Below, piece by piece: positions 8,745 to 17,831 of a stretch of DNA of 56,494 nucleotides. This stretch comes from an uncultured Verrucomicrobiota bacterium (lineage in GTDB: Bacteria > Verrucomicrobiota > Verrucomicrobiia > Limisphaerales > UBA9464). Positions within the stretch are counted from its first letter, which is position 1. Every line of letters starts with the position of its first letter. The position numbers were made by a program, and so were the translations under genes. A model generated the notes under the pieces. That model did no database searches, was not told the origin of the DNA, and saw nothing but the letters and a program-made list of their open reading frames with translations. Location of the stretch: assembly GCA_903939515.1 (NCBI GenBank), contig CAJAHH010000072.1:1-56494 (forward strand). Direction: 5' to 3'.

Positions 8745-9854
8745 ATGTCCGCCCGTCGTACTCGCGTTCCACATCCGAGCACCTCCTTGGAAATCAGGCT
8801 CGCCGCCCGGCCGCTGGTGCTTTTCACCGGAATTCTTGGGGCGGGCAAGACGACGTTATTGCGTATGCTGCTTCCGGTGCTTCAAAGACTGGACGTCCCC
8901 GCAAGGGTGGTCATCAACGACTATCACAACGCGGCCGTGGACGCGGCGACCCTTGCCCACGTCTCCGAAGAGGTGACGGCTGTTTCGGGTAGTTGTGTGT
9001 GTTGTGAATCCCGGGATGAACTTTTCGACGTCCTGGCCCTTCCGCCTCGGCGGCCGGACGAGGTGCTGCTCGTCGAAACCAATGGCACCACGGACACCCT
9101 TGAGCTGCTGGAGGCGCTGGCCACCGATTCCCGCACATGCAGCTTCCGACCGCTTCAGGTGGGCCTGGTGGATTGTCAGCGCTGGCAGCTGCCCCACTGG
9201 CAGCGGGAGTTGGAAGTGCGCCAAATTCAGACCGCCAGCCATTTGGTGTTCACCCGGGGTAGTCATGTGACCAGGACCCGGGGCGCCGCCGTGAAAGCCT
9301 CGGTTCGCTCGGTGAATCGGCGAGCGGTCGTCACCAACCCGGAGCGTTTGGGTCAGCAGTTGCAGCGGCTTGGCGGCCAGCGGCGCTGGTTCATTCCCTC
9401 CGCAGTCCGGGTCCGTGGTCTGCCCGGACCTGCTGCCCGATCCTCCGTTCGCGATCATCGGGCGGGAGCGGCCGTTCGTGATCACCGTCGAGGGCATGAT
9501 CACAGTCATGCGGCGCTCGCTCACGGATTCACCTCAATTGAACTGAACCTTCCCCGCGGAGTTACCGAGCAGCAGGTGCTGGCCTGGCTCGAGGTCCTCC
9601 CGGATGAAGTTCTGCGGGTCAAGGGCCTCATCCGTCTCGGCAATGGACCCGAAGGCCTCTGCTCCTTTCAGCGGGTGGGCCGGGTTCTTGACCTCGCACG
9701 CTATCCGGACGTCGGCCGCTCTGGTTTGGGTGCCCGGGCCATTCTGATTGGACCCAATCTCGATGCTGCCGCCCTGGTCCGGCTGACCGAACGGGCGCTG
9801 AGAAAGATTCCCCTGACCAGAGCCCGCCGCTCCATCGGGCGAAACCCTGAATGA
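8745..9854 (+). CDS. divergent COG0523-family GTPase with His-rich linker
   Basis: 369 residues from the ATG at 8745, the first Met giving a normal N-terminus before the P-loop. Walker A GILGAGKTT (29-37) and the family motif GSCVCC (82-87) are present. The canonical NKxD guanine-specificity motif is not visible; 'VFTRGS' (168-173) occupies its place. Residues 237-260 are His-rich (HDHSH), a common metal-binding insert before the CobW_C domain (about 262-365). The stop overlaps the next ATG by 4 nt. Before the IS630 insertion this gene lay about 55 bp downstream of the giant surface protein, so it was probably in the same operon. Function is probably metal trafficking; nucleotide specificity is uncertain. 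Confidence 0.85.
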   Translation: MSARRTRVPHPSTSLEIRLAARPLVLFTGILGAGKTTLLRMLLPVLQRLDVPARVVINDYHNAAVDAATLAHVSEEVTAVSGSCVCCESRDELFDVLALPPRRPDEVLLVETNGTTDTLELLEALATDSRTCSFRPLQVGLVDCQRWQLPHWQRELEVRQIQTASHLVFTRGSHVTRTRGAAVKASVRSVNRRAVVTNPERLGQQLQRLGGQRRWFIPSAVRVRGLPGPAARSSVRDHRAGAAVRDHRRGHDHSHAALAHGFTSIELNLPRGVTEQQVLAWLEVLPDEVLRVKGLIRLGNGPEGLCSFQRVGRVLDLARYPDVGRSGLGARAILIGPNLDAAALVRLTERALRKIPLTRARRSIGRNPE

Positions 9855-10366
9855 ATTCGATTCCCTCATCACTGCGCCCTGCGGAGTTGGCCCGTGAATT
9901 GGAAGGCCAGATGCTTCGCTGGGGGCGTGACGTGACATCACCGCATGGCAATTTGCTGGAGCGTCATGGCTTCCTCCGCTTTAGAACGCCGGATCACGAT
10001 GGCAGCAGCAGCTATCGCCTGTATTGGCGGGACCGTTTGATCGAGCTGCACAGTTCGTGCATCACCTTCTGCGGCGGCGGCCGTCCCGGACTCCGGTATG
10101 TCTGGAGCCGCAAACGCGTCTATCTGTGGTTGGACCGTGAACCCTTCGCGCCCGGGAGCGGGTCGGACGCCGCGTTGATCCTTCCCTTTCATCCGGGGGA
10201 GTTGGACTCCTTTCGGTTGGCCGCCGTCGAGTTGCGCCAGTGGCTTGAGGCGTATGCGGCCTGGCGAGCCCGGGTTTCCTCGAACCTGGTGATGGAGTCG
10301 ACGGGTAAGCCATCGGTTTCTCGTTGGTTCGGGAGTTTTCGCCGCTGGTGGAGACCGGCCTTTTAG
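9851..10366 (+). CDS. conserved-looking hypothetical protein in metal operon
   Basis: 171 residues; I do not recognise the family. No signal peptide or membrane segment. It is Arg/Trp-rich, with a beta-rich middle (SSYRLYWRDRLIELHSSC, then 'GLRYVWSRKRVYLWLD') and an alpha-helical C-terminal third (FRLAAVELRQWLEAYAAWRA) ending in a basic Trp-rich tail. ATGA overlap with the upstream COG0523 gene indicates co-translation, and the next small gene begins 74 bp later. Its role is presumably tied to the GTPase. Confidence 0.7.
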   Translation: MNSIPSSLRPAELARELEGQMLRWGRDVTSPHGNLLERHGFLRFRTPDHDGSSSYRLYWRDRLIELHSSCITFCGGGRPGLRYVWSRKRVYLWLDREPFAPGSGSDAALILPFHPGELDSFRLAAVELRQWLEAYAAWRARVSSNLVMESTGKPSVSRWFGSFRRWWRPAF

Positions 10367-10440
10367 TGGTGTTCGCTGCTCGCGAATCGAGCCCCGAAAT
10401 CCCGCGGTCAGCAGACGGTTCCAACAACGCTTCAATCCTC

Positions 10441-10719
10441 ATGAATCTTCTCGGTGCCCAGAGCCCTTTGCCGCGACACTCCTATTACGCACGTCTCAAG
10501 CGTTGGACCCGTGAATTCCTCCACCTGGATGAAGACGTCACGCTGACGATCCAGAAACTCCGATTTGCCGAACCGAGGTGCCCCGATCTGGAGACGGTGA
10601 TCGGCATCTCCCGGGCACCGGGTCAGTGGCGGCGACTGCGCATCGCCCGGCTTGCCGCCGACGTGACCCGGGAGGATCTGCGGACGGCGGCGTCTCATCT
10701 CCTTACAGGAAACCCATGA
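10441..10719 (+). CDS. small conserved protein of COG0523 gene neighbourhoods
   Basis: 92 residues from the ATG at 10441; the longer frame from 10324 overlaps the previous gene and is not needed. The segment 'ARLKRWTREFLHLDEDV...EPRCPDLETVI' resembles short proteins frequently annotated loosely as 'nitrate reductase' next to CobW-type GTPases; this is recalled rather than searched. No membrane segment. The single Cys lies in E-P-R-C-P-D. Its stop overlaps the start of the PepSY protein (ATGA). A role as GTPase partner is plausible but unproven. Confidence 0.7.
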   Translation: MNLLGAQSPLPRHSYYARLKRWTREFLHLDEDVTLTIQKLRFAEPRCPDLETVIGISRAPGQWRRLRIARLAADVTREDLRTAASHLLTGNP

Positions 10720-11900
10720 GCAGGGTCTCCGACTCAGTCGTCCGAAGAAGCGGTCCCCATTCGGCCGCCCAACCCGTGTTGGGGGTGCGTCCTGTTCGCC
10801 GCTGGGTGTTATGGCTGCACCTTGGTGTTGGGTTGGGCCTCGGCCTGTTGCTGGTTGTTGTAGCGCTGAGCGGGAGTCTCATCGTGTTTCGAGCTGAGAT
10901 TGAGGACGCCCTGCACGCGTCGCTGACTCGCGTCTTTCCAGGCGGCAGCCGGGTGGCGCTCCAGCCGATTCTCGACCGGGCGCAAGCAGCGCATCCAGGG
11001 GCGATGTTCCACACCATCAACTTACCCACATCAGCCGGCCAATCGGTTTCGTTCTGGGGTCATGACGGAGAGGGTCGCTCGTTTCATGCCTTTGCGAATC
11101 CATACACTGGCGAACTGCTGGGAGCGGACCTTGCAGGCGACAATCCCACGGAGTGGCTCTATCACCTGCACGCGAACCTGCTGGCGGGGGCCGTCGGTGA
11201 ACAGGTCAATGGCGCGGCTGCTGGCCTGTGGGTGGTGCTGGTGATCACGGGCATCGCTTTGTGGTGGCCCCGAAGAGGGCGTCCCTGGCGGGATGCCTTC
11301 GTGGTGCAATGGAGGGCTCAGTGGCGTCGTCGGAACTTCGATCTCCATCGGGTCACCGGCATTGTCGTCGCGGTCCCGTTACTGCTCGTTGCCATCACCG
11401 GTGCCTACTTCCCGTTCAATACCCCATTTCGCTGGTTGGCTGAGACGCTAACCGGTACGCGTGCCGCCGAAGCCTCACCCCGATCACGGTCCACCGGACC
11501 CGAGGAGAGGCGAGTATCCATCGACGAAGTCCTGGATGTCGCCGTGACCTCCTTTCCGGGCGCGCCACCCAACTGGATTCACCTGCCGGAGAATTCCACC
11601 GATGTGTTTTCCGTGCGTTTCCGGCTTCCGGGCGAGTGGAGGCTAGAGGGAATGAACCATGTCCATGTGGACCCATCCACCGGCGCCCTGCTCCGGGTGG
11701 ACCGACACGCCGAGCGGAGCGCCGCCCAGCGCATGCTTCGTGCGATGTTTCCCCTGCATGTCGGCACGTTTGGTGGACTCACAACACGCGTCATTTGGCT
11801 GTTACTGGGGCTCGCTCCGCTGATGCTGCTGGTCACGGGGAGTCTCATGGGGTGGAGGCATGTTGTCTCCCCGCGTCGGCGGCAGGCGATCCACCACTGA
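10716..11900 (+). CDS. PepSY-TM (PepSY-associated transmembrane) protein
   Basis: 394 residues. The N-terminal membrane segment (about 30-55, HLGVGLGLGLLLVVVALSGS) is followed by a PepSY-like periplasmic portion, further membrane segments (about 170-190 and 218-240, 'HRVTGIVVAVPLLLVAITGA') and a C-terminal one (about 355-378). The pattern W-x-x-x-LH-x-x-x-G near each first helix and 'FDLHRVTG' is characteristic of PepSY-TM proteins, many of which serve as ferric-siderophore reductases or sit with TonB receptors. The ATG overlaps the preceding stop. It ends the metal operon; nothing convincing follows on this strand for 1.8 kb. Confidence 0.88.
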   Translation: MSRVSDSVVRRSGPHSAAQPVLGVRPVRRWVLWLHLGVGLGLGLLLVVVALSGSLIVFRAEIEDALHASLTRVFPGGSRVALQPILDRAQAAHPGAMFHTINLPTSAGQSVSFWGHDGEGRSFHAFANPYTGELLGADLAGDNPTEWLYHLHANLLAGAVGEQVNGAAAGLWVVLVITGIALWWPRRGRPWRDAFVVQWRAQWRRRNFDLHRVTGIVVAVPLLLVAITGAYFPFNTPFRWLAETLTGTRAAEASPRSRSTGPEERRVSIDEVLDVAVTSFPGAPPNWIHLPENSTDVFSVRFRLPGEWRLEGMNHVHVDPSTGALLRVDRHAERSAAQRMLRAMFPLHVGTFGGLTTRVIWLLLGLAPLMLLVTGSLMGWRHVVSPRRRQAIHH

Positions 11901-12342
11901 ACCTCACATGCCCCTTGATGAATAGGAACCGCGCCCCGGTGACAGCAGTGCATGCGGAGGAAGCTTTGCGCTTCACCGTCCGCTCGAAGCGGCACCGATC
12001 ATGGCGCGTCCGACCGGGCGTCATCCGTTTCGCAACCTGCTTGCCGCCGCCAGCGGCCGGGGACTGATGGCACGGATCGCGATCTGGACTTGATTTCATC
12101 CGCAGGGTCCGTCCGGACGCTGCAATCACCACAAATCGAAAACAAAGAAAGCACGCATCAAGAGTGAACACCCCCATTGAACCACCCTCGCCTGCGAGCC
12201 GAAAGCAACAGCCAAGCTGTAACCGTCTATTCTACCTGGACTACCGGCATGCTCGAAATATTTTTTTCCGCGCGCGTAAGGGTCTGGAACACGCCAAGAA
12301 AGATTGCGCCCATGCCATGCATGGATTTCGATTATACTATCC

Positions 12343-12441
12343 ATGACTTCACCCATGCGCTCACGGATTGGGAGAAGGGAGGGCGCCTCCGTCTCGCTGG
12401 CCGAGGCAAAGGCGCACGTGGTGGCCGCAGCGAACGCCTAG
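12343..12441 (+). pseudogene. possible remnant of a Phd/YefM-type antitoxin N-terminus
   Basis: A 32-residue open frame (MTSPMRSRIGRREG...) whose segment ASVSLAEAKAHVVAA resembles the conserved N-terminal 'VSLAEAKAHLS' helix of Phd/YefM antitoxins. The usual continuation (G-E-E-x-V-I-T-R-x-G) is absent because the frame ends at TAG. No toxin gene is evident beside it. It could equally be chance similarity. Confidence 0.3.
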
Positions 12442-12465
12442 AACTCGGGCAGCAATGACACGGCC

Positions 12466-12855
12466 ATGAAGCCACCAAGGACTTCCCACTCCCGCCGCCG
12501 TTTCCCAGTCGGGATGGGAATCACCCTGCTGCTGCCGCTCGGGGAATCATGTGCGGCGCCGTCCTGTTCGGTGTTGCCACCCGGGCTTCGCCGGCGCATC
12601 CGGGTGAAACGGGCGGATTTCGAACGATGGCGAAACATCGTGGCCTACCACAGCGCCACCGTTCAGGGAAACGCGGCGATGTTCGATGCGCACCATCGGA
12701 AGGTGCACCGAATGGAGAACGGCCTCGCCTACGATTTCGTGATTGGCAATGGCAGGGGATCGGGTGATGGACGAATCGAGGTGGGACCACGGCGCTCCCT
12801 GATTCCAGAGAACGCCCGGATCGACCGACTAAAAACTAGACCCGTCCGGATCTGA
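12466..12855 (+). CDS. doubtful hypothetical ORF
   Basis: 129 codons that I do not recognise. The second half (residues about 60-100, with '[18 protein letters not shown]' and '[11 protein letters not shown]') looks more protein-like than the basic, Pro-rich first half, so this may be a fragment of an older gene. It overlaps the putative terminator of the convergent aldolase gene. Low confidence that it is expressed. Confidence 0.2.
   Translation: MKPPRTSHSRRRFPVGMGITLLLPLGESCAAPSCSVLPPGLRRRIRVKRADFERWRNIVAYHSATVQGNAAMFDAHHRKVHRMENGLAYDFVIGNGRGSGDGRIEVGPRRSLIPENARIDRLKTRPVRI
12831..12853 (-). terminator. putative Rho-independent terminator of the aldolase gene
   Basis: On the minus strand, four nucleotides after the aldolase stop codon, AGATCC-GGAC-GGGTCT can form a 6-bp stem (one G-U pair) with a 4-nt loop, followed within two bases by TTTTT. 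Position and structure fit an intrinsic terminator, although the stem is short. Confidence 0.5.
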
Positions 12856-12856
12856 A

Positions 12857-13687
12857 TCAGGCCAGATAACCCGCCGCCTGCACGGCTGTAGTGCCATCGT
12901 GGACCAGGGACATCAGAGCCCGGGTCATGCCGGCTGGGTTGGCGTGCTGGATGATATTGCGGCCGTACACGATACCCGATGCGCCCTGGGCGATGAGTTG
13001 TTCGGTGCGCTGGAGGATCTCGGTGTCGGAAGCCTTGCCGCCGCCGCGAACAAGCACTGGGATGCCGCCGGCGATTTGCACCACGCGGTGGTACACCGAC
13101 ACGTCATCAGTGGGGTCGGCCTTGATGATGTCGGCTCCCAGTTCCACGGCCTGGCGCACCAAGGGCAGGATCTTCTGAAGATCGCCATCCACCATGTACC
13201 CGCCAGCCTTGGCGTTGGGCTGGAACACCAGGGGCTCGATCATCAGCGGCATGGCATACCGGTCGCACTCGGGCTTGATGCGCAGGATGTTCTGAATGCA
13301 CTGGTCGGTGACCTCGGGCTGACCGGGAATCCGGAAGAGGTTTACCACCACACACGTGGCATCGAGGCGAAGAGCCTGCTCGACCGGAGCGTCGATCATG
13401 CGGCTGAAGAGGCTGCGTGGAAGGTCTTGGCCGTAGACGTTGGCCACATCAGTACGCAGGACCAACGCGGGCTTCTCCTTGCCGGGAAGCGCCTGGAGGT
13501 GTCGGGCCTGCCCCACGGTCAATTGAACCGCGTCGGGTGCTGCGGTCACAACGGTTTGCACGGCCCTGCCAAGATCCTCAATGCCAGAGAGGAACCCGTA
13601 TTCGTTGAAGAAGCCATGGTCCATCGCCACGTCGAAGCAGCGGTTGGACTTGGCGTTGAACAGCCGATTGAGGCGGTAGGATTTCAT
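12857..13687 (-). CDS. class I fructose-bisphosphate aldolase, DhnA/DeoC-LacD type
   Basis: 276 residues from the ATG at 13687, which gives the compact TIM-barrel start; the frame is open for 30 codons further upstream. Visible features: MDHG near the N-terminus (22-25), the Schiff-base lysine context ADIIKADPTDD (Lys189), the phosphate-binding GGGK loop (215-218) and GASGIVYGRN (235-243). These fit the archaeal-type class I aldolase family (FbaB/DhnA/LsrF). It probably cleaves fructose-1,6-bisphosphate or a related phosphosugar in the cytoplasm; exact substrate cannot be read from sequence. It is divergent from tgt with 89 bp between the chosen starts, and a terminator-like hairpin follows the stop. 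Confidence 0.87.
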   Translation of the reverse strand: MKSYRLNRLFNAKSNRCFDVAMDHGFFNEYGFLSGIEDLGRAVQTVVTAAPDAVQLTVGQARHLQALPGKEKPALVLRTDVANVYGQDLPRSLFSRMIDAPVEQALRLDATCVVVNLFRIPGQPEVTDQCIQNILRIKPECDRYAMPLMIEPLVFQPNAKAGGYMVDGDLQKILPLVRQAVELGADIIKADPTDDVSVYHRVVQIAGGIPVLVRGGGKASDTEILQRTEQLIAQGASGIVYGRNIIQHANPAGMTRALMSLVHDGTTAVQAAGYLA

Positions 13688-13689
13688 GA

Positions 13690-14979
<1,290 letters not shown>

Positions 14980-15098
14980 TTAGATCCTAGAGCGAGTAGT
15001 GGGCGGAGGTTGGCGGTGGGGTTCACCGTTTCACAGTTTTCAGTGACGGGGGCCGCTTGCGTCGATTGGAACTCTGCGTCTTGATCTCTGCCTTCCCA

Positions 15099-17831
15099 AT
15101 GAGACGCCTGCTGACCTGGTTCCAACGAGACCGCCCCCGGCGAGTATTCTGCCTCTGGGCGGGCATTGTCGGAATAGTTGCGATTCTGATCGTTGTGGCT
15201 CCGGTGGCGGCTGCCGAAACTGAACCCTTGGCGGCAGCGGTCCCAGCGTCGAATCACTGGTCTTTCCGAGCTCTCACCCGGCCCGCGATTCCCGTGGGTG
15301 ATCACCCGGTGGACGCCTTCATCCGGTCCGCTTTGAAGACCCAAGGGCTGGTACCGAATCCTCCGGCCTCCCCGCGCGATCTCATCCGTCGCCTGCATTG
15401 GGACCTCGTGGGATTGCCTCCAGAACCTCAGCTTGTGGCGGAGTTTGAGAGGGATCCGTCGCGCCCGCGGTATGAGGCTCTGGTAGAGCGCCTTCTGGCT
15501 TCACCGCGCTACGGAGAACGCTGGGCCCGGCATTGGCTGGACGTGGTCCGCTACACCGAAAGCCAGGGCTTCGAATACGACCGTCCGAGGGATCACGCGT
15601 GGCCGTTTCGCGACTACGTCATCCGCAGTTTTAACGCCGATACCCCCTACGACCGCTTCATGCGGGAGCAGGTGGCCGGAGACGTGTTGGAGCCGGTGAC
15701 CTCGGAGGGCGTCATCGCTTCGAGCATGCTGGTTTCGGGACCTTGGGATCAGGCCGGCAATTCGCAAGCCAATGCCACGCAACGGGCCATCACCCGGGAA
15801 GAGGAAATGGATGATCTGGTCAGCGTCGTTGGGCAAACCTTCTTGGGACTCACCGTCAATTGTGCCCGCTGCCACGATCACAAGTTCGACCCCATACCCA
15901 TCGGTGACTACTACCGCATCAAGTCGGTCTTCGATGGGGTCCGTCATGGAGATCGTTCCATTGAGGGCACCGAAGATCTCCGTCTGCGCGAACAGCGCAA
16001 AGATCAGGGCCGTCGCGAAATAGAATCCGAGGTGCGCCGAATCGCTTCCATCGAGGCCCAGGCGATAGCGCGAGTTCCACGCGCGACTAGCCAAACCGAG
16101 ATCGCTCCCTTACCCCGATTTCAGTGGAATTTCAGCCGACTAGAAACCGCTGAGGTGACCGGTAAACTCCATGGCAGTGCTCAGATCGCCGCGGGCGTCT
16201 TGGAACTCCCGAAGCCCGAGGCCTACTTCCAGTCGATGCCCCTGACTCGGGATATTCGCGAAAAGACTCTGAGCGTCTGGGTTCGTCTCTCCGACCTCCA
16301 GCAAGGGGGCGGCGCAGCCCTTTCACTGGAGCGGTCCGACGGCCAGGTTTTCGATGCGCTCGTTTTCGGCGAACGGCAGCCCCGCAAATGGACCGCCGGC
16401 AGCGAGGGATTCCAGCGGACCCGTGATCTCCAAGCCCCGGAAGAATCCGAAGCCCTCGGTGGCTGGGTCCACATGGCGGCGGTGTATTCTGCAGATCGAA
16501 AGGTAGCCCTCTATCGCAATGGTCAACCGTATGGAGAACCGTATGAGGTTCCCGCCTTGGTGACCTTCCTCGCTGGGAATGCCCGGATTGCCATTGGCCG
16601 GCGTCATGAGAACGGCGGCAAACCGTGGCTGACGGGTGCCGTCCGGCAGGCGGCCCTCCATGATCGGGCCCTCAGTCCACTCGAGATACAGGCCGTCTTC
16701 CGGGAGGGCGGTGGTGGACCCTCGCTGACCGAAGCGCTGGCGCACCTGACAGCCCAAGATCGTCGGGAGCGGGATGAGGCCCGGCAACGCCTCCAGGCAG
16801 CCCAGCGTCGATTGCAGGCCGAGGAAAAGCCGGCCGGCCTCGTCTACGCGGGCCGTCGCGAGCAACCGGCGCCAACACGGATCCTGCGGCGCGGTGATGT
16901 GAAATCGCCGGGAGACATCGTGAGCCCGTCGGGTTTATCCGCTTTCGATTCCTTGCCCAAGGATCTGGGCTTGGCCCCGGATGCCCCGGAGGCCGATCGC
17001 CGTCGGCGCTTTGCCCATTGGTTGGCCGATCCGCGCAATCCCCTGCCCGCCCGAGTTTTGGTGAACCGAATCTGGGGATATCACTTCGGCCAGGGATTGG
17101 TGGGCACCCCCAGCGATCTAGGACGAAGCGGAACCAAGCCCAGTCATCCGGAATTGCTAGATTGGTTGGCGAGCGAATTCATCGCACGCGGTTGGAGCCA
17201 GAAGGCGCTGCACCGCCTCATCGTTTCCTCGGAAACCTACCAACAGTCTTCCGAGGCCCGCAGCGATGGCTTGGCGACGGATGCCGACGCGGTGTTTCTC
17301 TGGCGCTTTCCGCCCCGACGCCTAGAAGGTGAGACGATCCGGGATGCCATGCTGGCGGTCAGCGGTGAGCTTAATTTTCAAGTCGGAGGGCCGAGTTTCC
17401 GTCCGTTCACAACCAGTGAGTATGGTGCTACATTCTACCATCTGGTCGATCGAGGGACTCCAGAGTTCAACCGTCGCACGGTGTATCGAATGAACATCAA
17501 CTCGGGCAAAGAACCGCTTCTGGATGCCTTAGATTGTCCGGACCCATCGGTGAGGACTCCGCGCCGTGGCGTAACGACTACGCCGTTGCAGGCCTTGGGA
17601 CTGATGAACAGTGGCTTCGTCCAGCGTCAGGCCGATCACCTGGCTCGTCGGGCGCTCACTCTGGCGGCCAATCAACCCGATGAAGCAGTCACCCAACTCT
17701 GGAAGCTGACCCTAGGTCGGAGCCCGGACGTGGAAGAATCTCAAATGGCTCGCCGAACACTCCGCGAACGGGGGTTGCCCCATGTTGCTTGGGTGCTACT
17801 GAACACCACCGAGTTTGTTTATGTCCGCTGA
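15099..17831 (+). CDS. DUF1549/DUF1553 secreted protein with LamG insert
   Basis: 910 residues with an N-terminal hydrophobic signal or anchor (about 10-37, ending VAPVAAAE). DUF1549 spans about 65-290 and contains the CxxCH of 'NCARCHDHKFDPIP' (Cys255, Cys258, His259). A concanavalin/LamG-like domain lies at about 365-535 ('LSVWVRLSD...VHMAAVYSADRKVALYRNG'). DUF1553 covers about 620-885 ('RFAHWLADPRNPLPARVLVNRIW'). This architecture is typical of Planctomycetes-Verrucomicrobia, where it is always paired with a DUF1501 protein as here. No separate N-terminal cytochrome domain is present. The biochemical role is unknown; a link to polysaccharide or sulfatase pathways is often proposed. The stop overlaps the next start by 11 nt. 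Confidence 0.92.
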   Translation: MRRLLTWFQRDRPRRVFCLWAGIVGIVAILIVVAPVAAAETEPLAAAVPASNHWSFRALTRPAIPVGDHPVDAFIRSALKTQGLVPNPPASPRDLIRRLHWDLVGLPPEPQLVAEFERDPSRPRYEALVERLLASPRYGERWARHWLDVVRYTESQGFEYDRPRDHAWPFRDYVIRSFNADTPYDRFMREQVAGDVLEPVTSEGVIASSMLVSGPWDQAGNSQANATQRAITREEEMDDLVSVVGQTFLGLTVNCARCHDHKFDPIPIGDYYRIKSVFDGVRHGDRSIEGTEDLRLREQRKDQGRREIESEVRRIASIEAQAIARVPRATSQTEIAPLPRFQWNFSRLETAEVTGKLHGSAQIAAGVLELPKPEAYFQSMPLTRDIREKTLSVWVRLSDLQQGGGAALSLERSDGQVFDALVFGERQPRKWTAGSEGFQRTRDLQAPEESEALGGWVHMAAVYSADRKVALYRNGQPYGEPYEVPALVTFLAGNARIAIGRRHENGGKPWLTGAVRQAALHDRALSPLEIQAVFREGGGGPSLTEALAHLTAQDRRERDEARQRLQAAQRRLQAEEKPAGLVYAGRREQPAPTRILRRGDVKSPGDIVSPSGLSAFDSLPKDLGLAPDAPEADRRRRFAHWLADPRNPLPARVLVNRIWGYHFGQGLVGTPSDLGRSGTKPSHPELLDWLASEFIARGWSQKALHRLIVSSETYQQSSEARSDGLATDADAVFLWRFPPRRLEGETIRDAMLAVSGELNFQVGGPSFRPFTTSEYGATFYHLVDRGTPEFNRRTVYRMNINSGKEPLLDALDCPDPSVRTPRRGVTTTPLQALGLMNSGFVQRQADHLARRALTLAANQPDEAVTQLWKLTLGRSPDVEESQMARRTLRERGLPHVAWVLLNTTEFVYVR

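Larger units (their letters stand above)
11901..12856. other. long gap without a convincing gene, probably decayed DNA
   Basis: No frame here shows a recognisable full-length protein. Two weak signals stand out: a 32-codon open frame at 12343-12441 whose end resembles the beginning of Phd/YefM antitoxins, and a plus-strand frame at 12466-12855 (129 codons, unrecognised) whose second half reads like ordinary coding sequence. The region is AT-richer than its surroundings around 12080-12350, with a T7 run near 12270. It may contain the promoter area of neighbouring genes, but no clear promoter was identified. Confidence 0.5.
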
